A stretch of DNA of 64,000 bases from Agelaius tricolor (Eukaryota; Chordata; Aves; Passeriformes; Icteridae), in NCBI GenBank assembly GCA_023055355.1, contig JALJCS010000024.1:7641501-7705500 (forward strand). Direction: 5' to 3'. A model generated the notes under the pieces. The model did no database searches. It saw nothing but the letters and a program-made list of their open reading frames with translations, and was not told the DNA's origin. The translations under genes and the position numbers were made by a program. Shown piece after piece: positions 60,901 through 64,000 of this stretch (its first letter is position 1; the number at the start of each line of letters is the position of its first letter).

Positions 60901-62535
60901 ATGGTTTTTTAAAGGGCAATTAATTATGAGCCCAGTTTCCATTTAATCCCCTTTCTTTTCCATGGGTTTATTTTATTTATTTTTCCCCCTTCCATACCAA
61001 TAATCCCTAATTACCCATTACCAAATAGTCTTTACAGAAATAAGTGTTCAAAGACACACTTTATCTACAGATTTGATGAGTTCTTCTTACATTCCAATAC
61101 ATAATTGACAGAGTCTCATTGAAAACTCTTCTGAATAAACCCAGATAAAAAAAAATATTTGTAAAAGCCTTTCTGCACCTTCCAGATGAATGTAAAGACA
61201 TACAGCAAACTGAAAAATATTACAGATCTTCAATTCTTCTACATTCCTTCTACAAATTCTGACAGTTGCCAAAAAGCAAGAGACAAGATAATGACAGAGA
61301 AATCAAAATGTAAATGTTTAGTAATGAACATATTGTGTGTGGAGTACAACATGCTACTTCAGGCAGAAAATGAATTATTTCTTTAAAATTTTTACTTACA
61401 CTAATGCATATATTCCTCTATCTATCCCTATCAGACTGCCTCCAAAGAAGTCTGCAATTTTTCTTTCAGAGCTTTGAAACTTTTTTGAAGAGCCTAAAAT
61501 ACAGGTTATTTACCCCAAGTTTCAAAAGTGAAAGAGAGCCCATAGTTAAAACAACCAGATATAGAAAAAAAATTTTGTTGTCTCTTGTTCTAAATAGCAA
61601 ATTGACTCAAAGTTAATTTACAGGTCTTCTACTACAGAAGGTCCTTGTAATGAATTTTGGCTCAATGCATGACACTCACTTTGCTAAACTTTCCCCATTA
61701 CGACTTTCCCCAAATGACACATTAAAATGTGCCATTTATTTAGAGTGGATTGAATCAAACAAAATCTTAATTAGCTAAAAAGTCTAAATAAGACATAATG
61801 CAGTAGATCTCACTCATTTTTACAGTAATAGATTGGCTCAATTAACTCAGAAATTGCCCTACAAATGTGTAGTAACAGCTGTTCTTGTAGCTCTACTAAG
61901 AACATAAGAGAACAAGTGTAGGGAGATTTATCAGATTTTATTAAGCAGCCTGATGCTGATATAAAAAGCTTTCTGACAAAAGTACTTTCATGGTAACTGA
62001 CAAAGAACAACAAACTCAATGCTAACCAAAAGTTAAAGACAACTGCTTATGTTTTAATTTAACTATAATAATACAATTTAGTTGTATTACAAATGACAAG
62101 AGGAAAAAAAATGAGTAATTTGCACTTTTGGAGCTGGCAGATAAGGAGGTGACAGGCTGAGTTATGGGGGAACATCAAGAGGAGAAGTCATTTGCACAGG
62201 ATGAACAGAGTGATCAAACAGGACAGATGGAGAGCAATAACATAGTGGTTTATAAAATTGGTGTGTTTTATTACTTTTTCTAAAAAAAATACAATCTTCT
62301 TCCAGTCCAAGTTATACTGATCTGGACATAGATTACAAGTTTTAACAAACTTTGTACAATTCGTGCCAATTTCTCTATTTCATTAATATGGCAGTGTTTC
62401 AGTTGACTGTTTTAAGCAGATTGTGAATTTTGGTAAGTTAATTTTCAAATAGAAGGGTGGTAGAATGGTGTTGACACTGTAATTATATTTCTGATAGAAA
62501 TCAAGGCTTTCAATTCAGAACTGGGCTGGAGCAGC
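57961..62535. other. Gene-free stretch
   Basis: Mostly AT-rich unique sequence. A GC-richer patch at 59080-59520 includes a G-rich tract near 59256-59267 and is open on both strands, but without a recognisable domain. Confidence 0.45.
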
Positions 62536-62936
62536 CCTGGATTTACGGACAGCCTGGGGAATGAGGGGCTGGAGAGCAGTGCCAGGGAAAGGCACCTGGG
62601 GCTCCTGGGCAGTGGAGAGTGGAACATGAGCCAGCAGCGCCCTCCAGCCAGGAGGGACATCCCTGTCCTGGGGACATCGGGCCTGGCATGGCCAGCAGGG
62701 CAAGGGAGGGATTGTCCCGCTCTGCTGGGGGCTGGCCTCACCTTGAATATTGTGTGCAATTTTGGGCACCACAGTATTTAAGACAATAAACAGAGTGTCC
62801 AAAGGAGGGCAGTGAAGATGGTGAAGGGCCTGGAGGGAATCTGGGTGAGGAGTGGCTGAGGGCACTTGGTCTGTTCAGCCTGGAGAGGAGGAGCCTGAGG
62901 GGAGACTTCACTGCAGATAAAACTTCCTCAGGAGGA
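62536..62936 (+). mobile_element. CR1 LINE fragment lacking its 3' end
   Basis: About 400 bases of internal CR1 sequence: GGAACATGAGCCAGCAGCGC, TGGCATGGCCAGCAGGGCAA, GGCTGGCCTCACCTTGAATA, TTGTGTGCAATTTTGGGCAC, GTCCAAAGGAGGGCAGTGAA, GATGGTGAAGGGCCTGGAGG, CTGTTCAGCCTGGAGAGGAG, GAGCCTGAGGGGAGACTTCA and a ACTTCCTCAGGAGG block. It corresponds to the region just upstream of where the other CR1 copies here begin. The 3' terminal third and octamer tail are absent. Stops and indels break any frame. Confidence 0.9.
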
Positions 62937-64000
62937 TGCTCTGCAGTGGACTGGCAAAGAGATTTACATTAGGATGATTAATTCCAGGAAAAAAAAAAAA
63001 GTCTTTTCATTATAACAAGTATAATTTTTGCAGCATGTGCTTCTCAGCTTGTGAGAAACTTCACTTTGTTTTCATTTAATTTCCAGAATGGGGGGTTTAT
63101 GGTCTCTCTTTTGTCCAGATGGTGAAGTCACTGTAAACTGATTTTTGAGTTGCCATGAGCAGGATGCAAAAGATGTACTCACTACTGGTATGGGGGTGCC
63201 ACACTTGCATCCTGAGCAGTATGTGGTCTCTTAAGATGCCTAACAATTACGGAGGATTTCAGTCTTTTCATCTCACAATGCCAAATGCTCATGATTTGGG
63301 TAGTGAATTTCTACTCTGATCCCAACAAACTTACAGGTGGTACTTTTTCTTGTCTGTGCCTAAAAAATAGATATGTTTCTCTTTTGATTTAGTGAACATG
63401 ATCATGTGTATCTCTTTCTAATAAAATTTAATGTAAGAGACTTTTATTATCAGATTTCATTTAGCTTTTGCAAAAATAGTAGTTTTTTTAGCAAAACAGA
63501 TATTAACAGCTACAAAATGCCTTGTCTTTTGTATGTCTAAAACTACCATTACATATGGGATTGATCTCACTGAAAGAGTTAAAAAAGCCTTATTAAATCA
63601 TTACAAGAAATTTAAAGGTGACAGATCTTGCCAATTTTAAACTAGTTACAACAGTTGAAGTAATACCTTATTCAGAAGAAAAAAATTATAGGCCCAGGAC
63701 AGGATGAGTAATATTGGCTGATGCATTTCTTTTGCCATGCAAGATCACATCACTTTTGACAACTATAAAGAAACCATATATATCTGAATCATCTATTAGG
63801 AATATAAGCACCTGATCTGAAGAATGGACAGATGGATAGAAAAGAGAGCATTGAAATACTCCACAGCTGATGTTAATTTAGTGTCCCTTCCTAGCATTCT
63901 GCTGTACACCCTGTGGAAAAACAGAGTCTCAGATAAGTGCCAAATCCCTTTGTGTTTTGGGAAGTTTCTTTGAAACACCAGCACTTTACAGGTTGTGTTG
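62937..64000. other. Gene-free AT-rich stretch
   Basis: Poly-A at 62989-63000, then unique AT-rich sequence. Nothing recognised. Confidence 0.45.

Noticed and set aside
62445..62865. Overlapping minus-strand frames of 104 and 116 codons
   Set aside because: Antisense shadows of the CR1 fragment.
1..64000. tRNA, rRNA, snRNA genes, CRISPR arrays and operon-like gene clusters
   Set aside because: Looked for by eye on both strands and not found. The sequence is eukaryotic, so CRISPR arrays are not expected.

Overview
This window looks like vertebrate, specifically songbird (passerine), nuclear DNA. It is AT-rich and has no bacterial-type gene packing. It carries at least eight CR1 retrotransposon fragments, the dominant avian LINE, and several solo LTRs of types I recognise from passerine genomes. 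No complete gene is visible. The longest open frames (166, 148 and 145 codons) lie on repeats or AT-rich filler, as expected by chance over 64 kb. I read the window as intergenic or large-intron sequence.

Layout. 1-5 kb: AT-rich DNA with one exon-like segment (3284-3354) and a CR1 tail (4275-4540). 5-5.4 kb: an avian ERVL-like solo LTR. 5.4-12 kb: unique sequence with a possible terminal exon (7372-7528) and a C-rich tract (11628-11653). 12.2-12.9 kb: a 39-bp palindrome made of two opposed ETS-IRF composite motifs, followed by a diverged direct repeat with a period of about 375 bp. 13.8-14.2 kb: a solo LTR on the minus strand, whose shorter sister copy sits on the plus strand at 47963-48171. 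14-24 kb: unique sequence with a splice-flanked noncoding segment (15733-15812). 24-43 kb: five CR1 fragments. 42.3-42.6 kb and 49.2-49.4 kb: two further exon-like segments. 53.4-53.6 kb: a pure (TTCC)n array, then another CR1. 56.3-58 kb: two related ERVL-like LTRs facing each other at their 3' ends. 62.5-62.9 kb: a CR1 fragment that lacks its 3' end.

There is no gene set working together. The most checkable leads are the opposed ETS-IRF palindrome beside the direct repeat, the natural promoter deletion between the two sister LTRs, the convergent LTR pair, and four plus-strand exon-like segments. I cannot assign those segments to any protein family. Family names for the repeats rest on recognition, without a database search.
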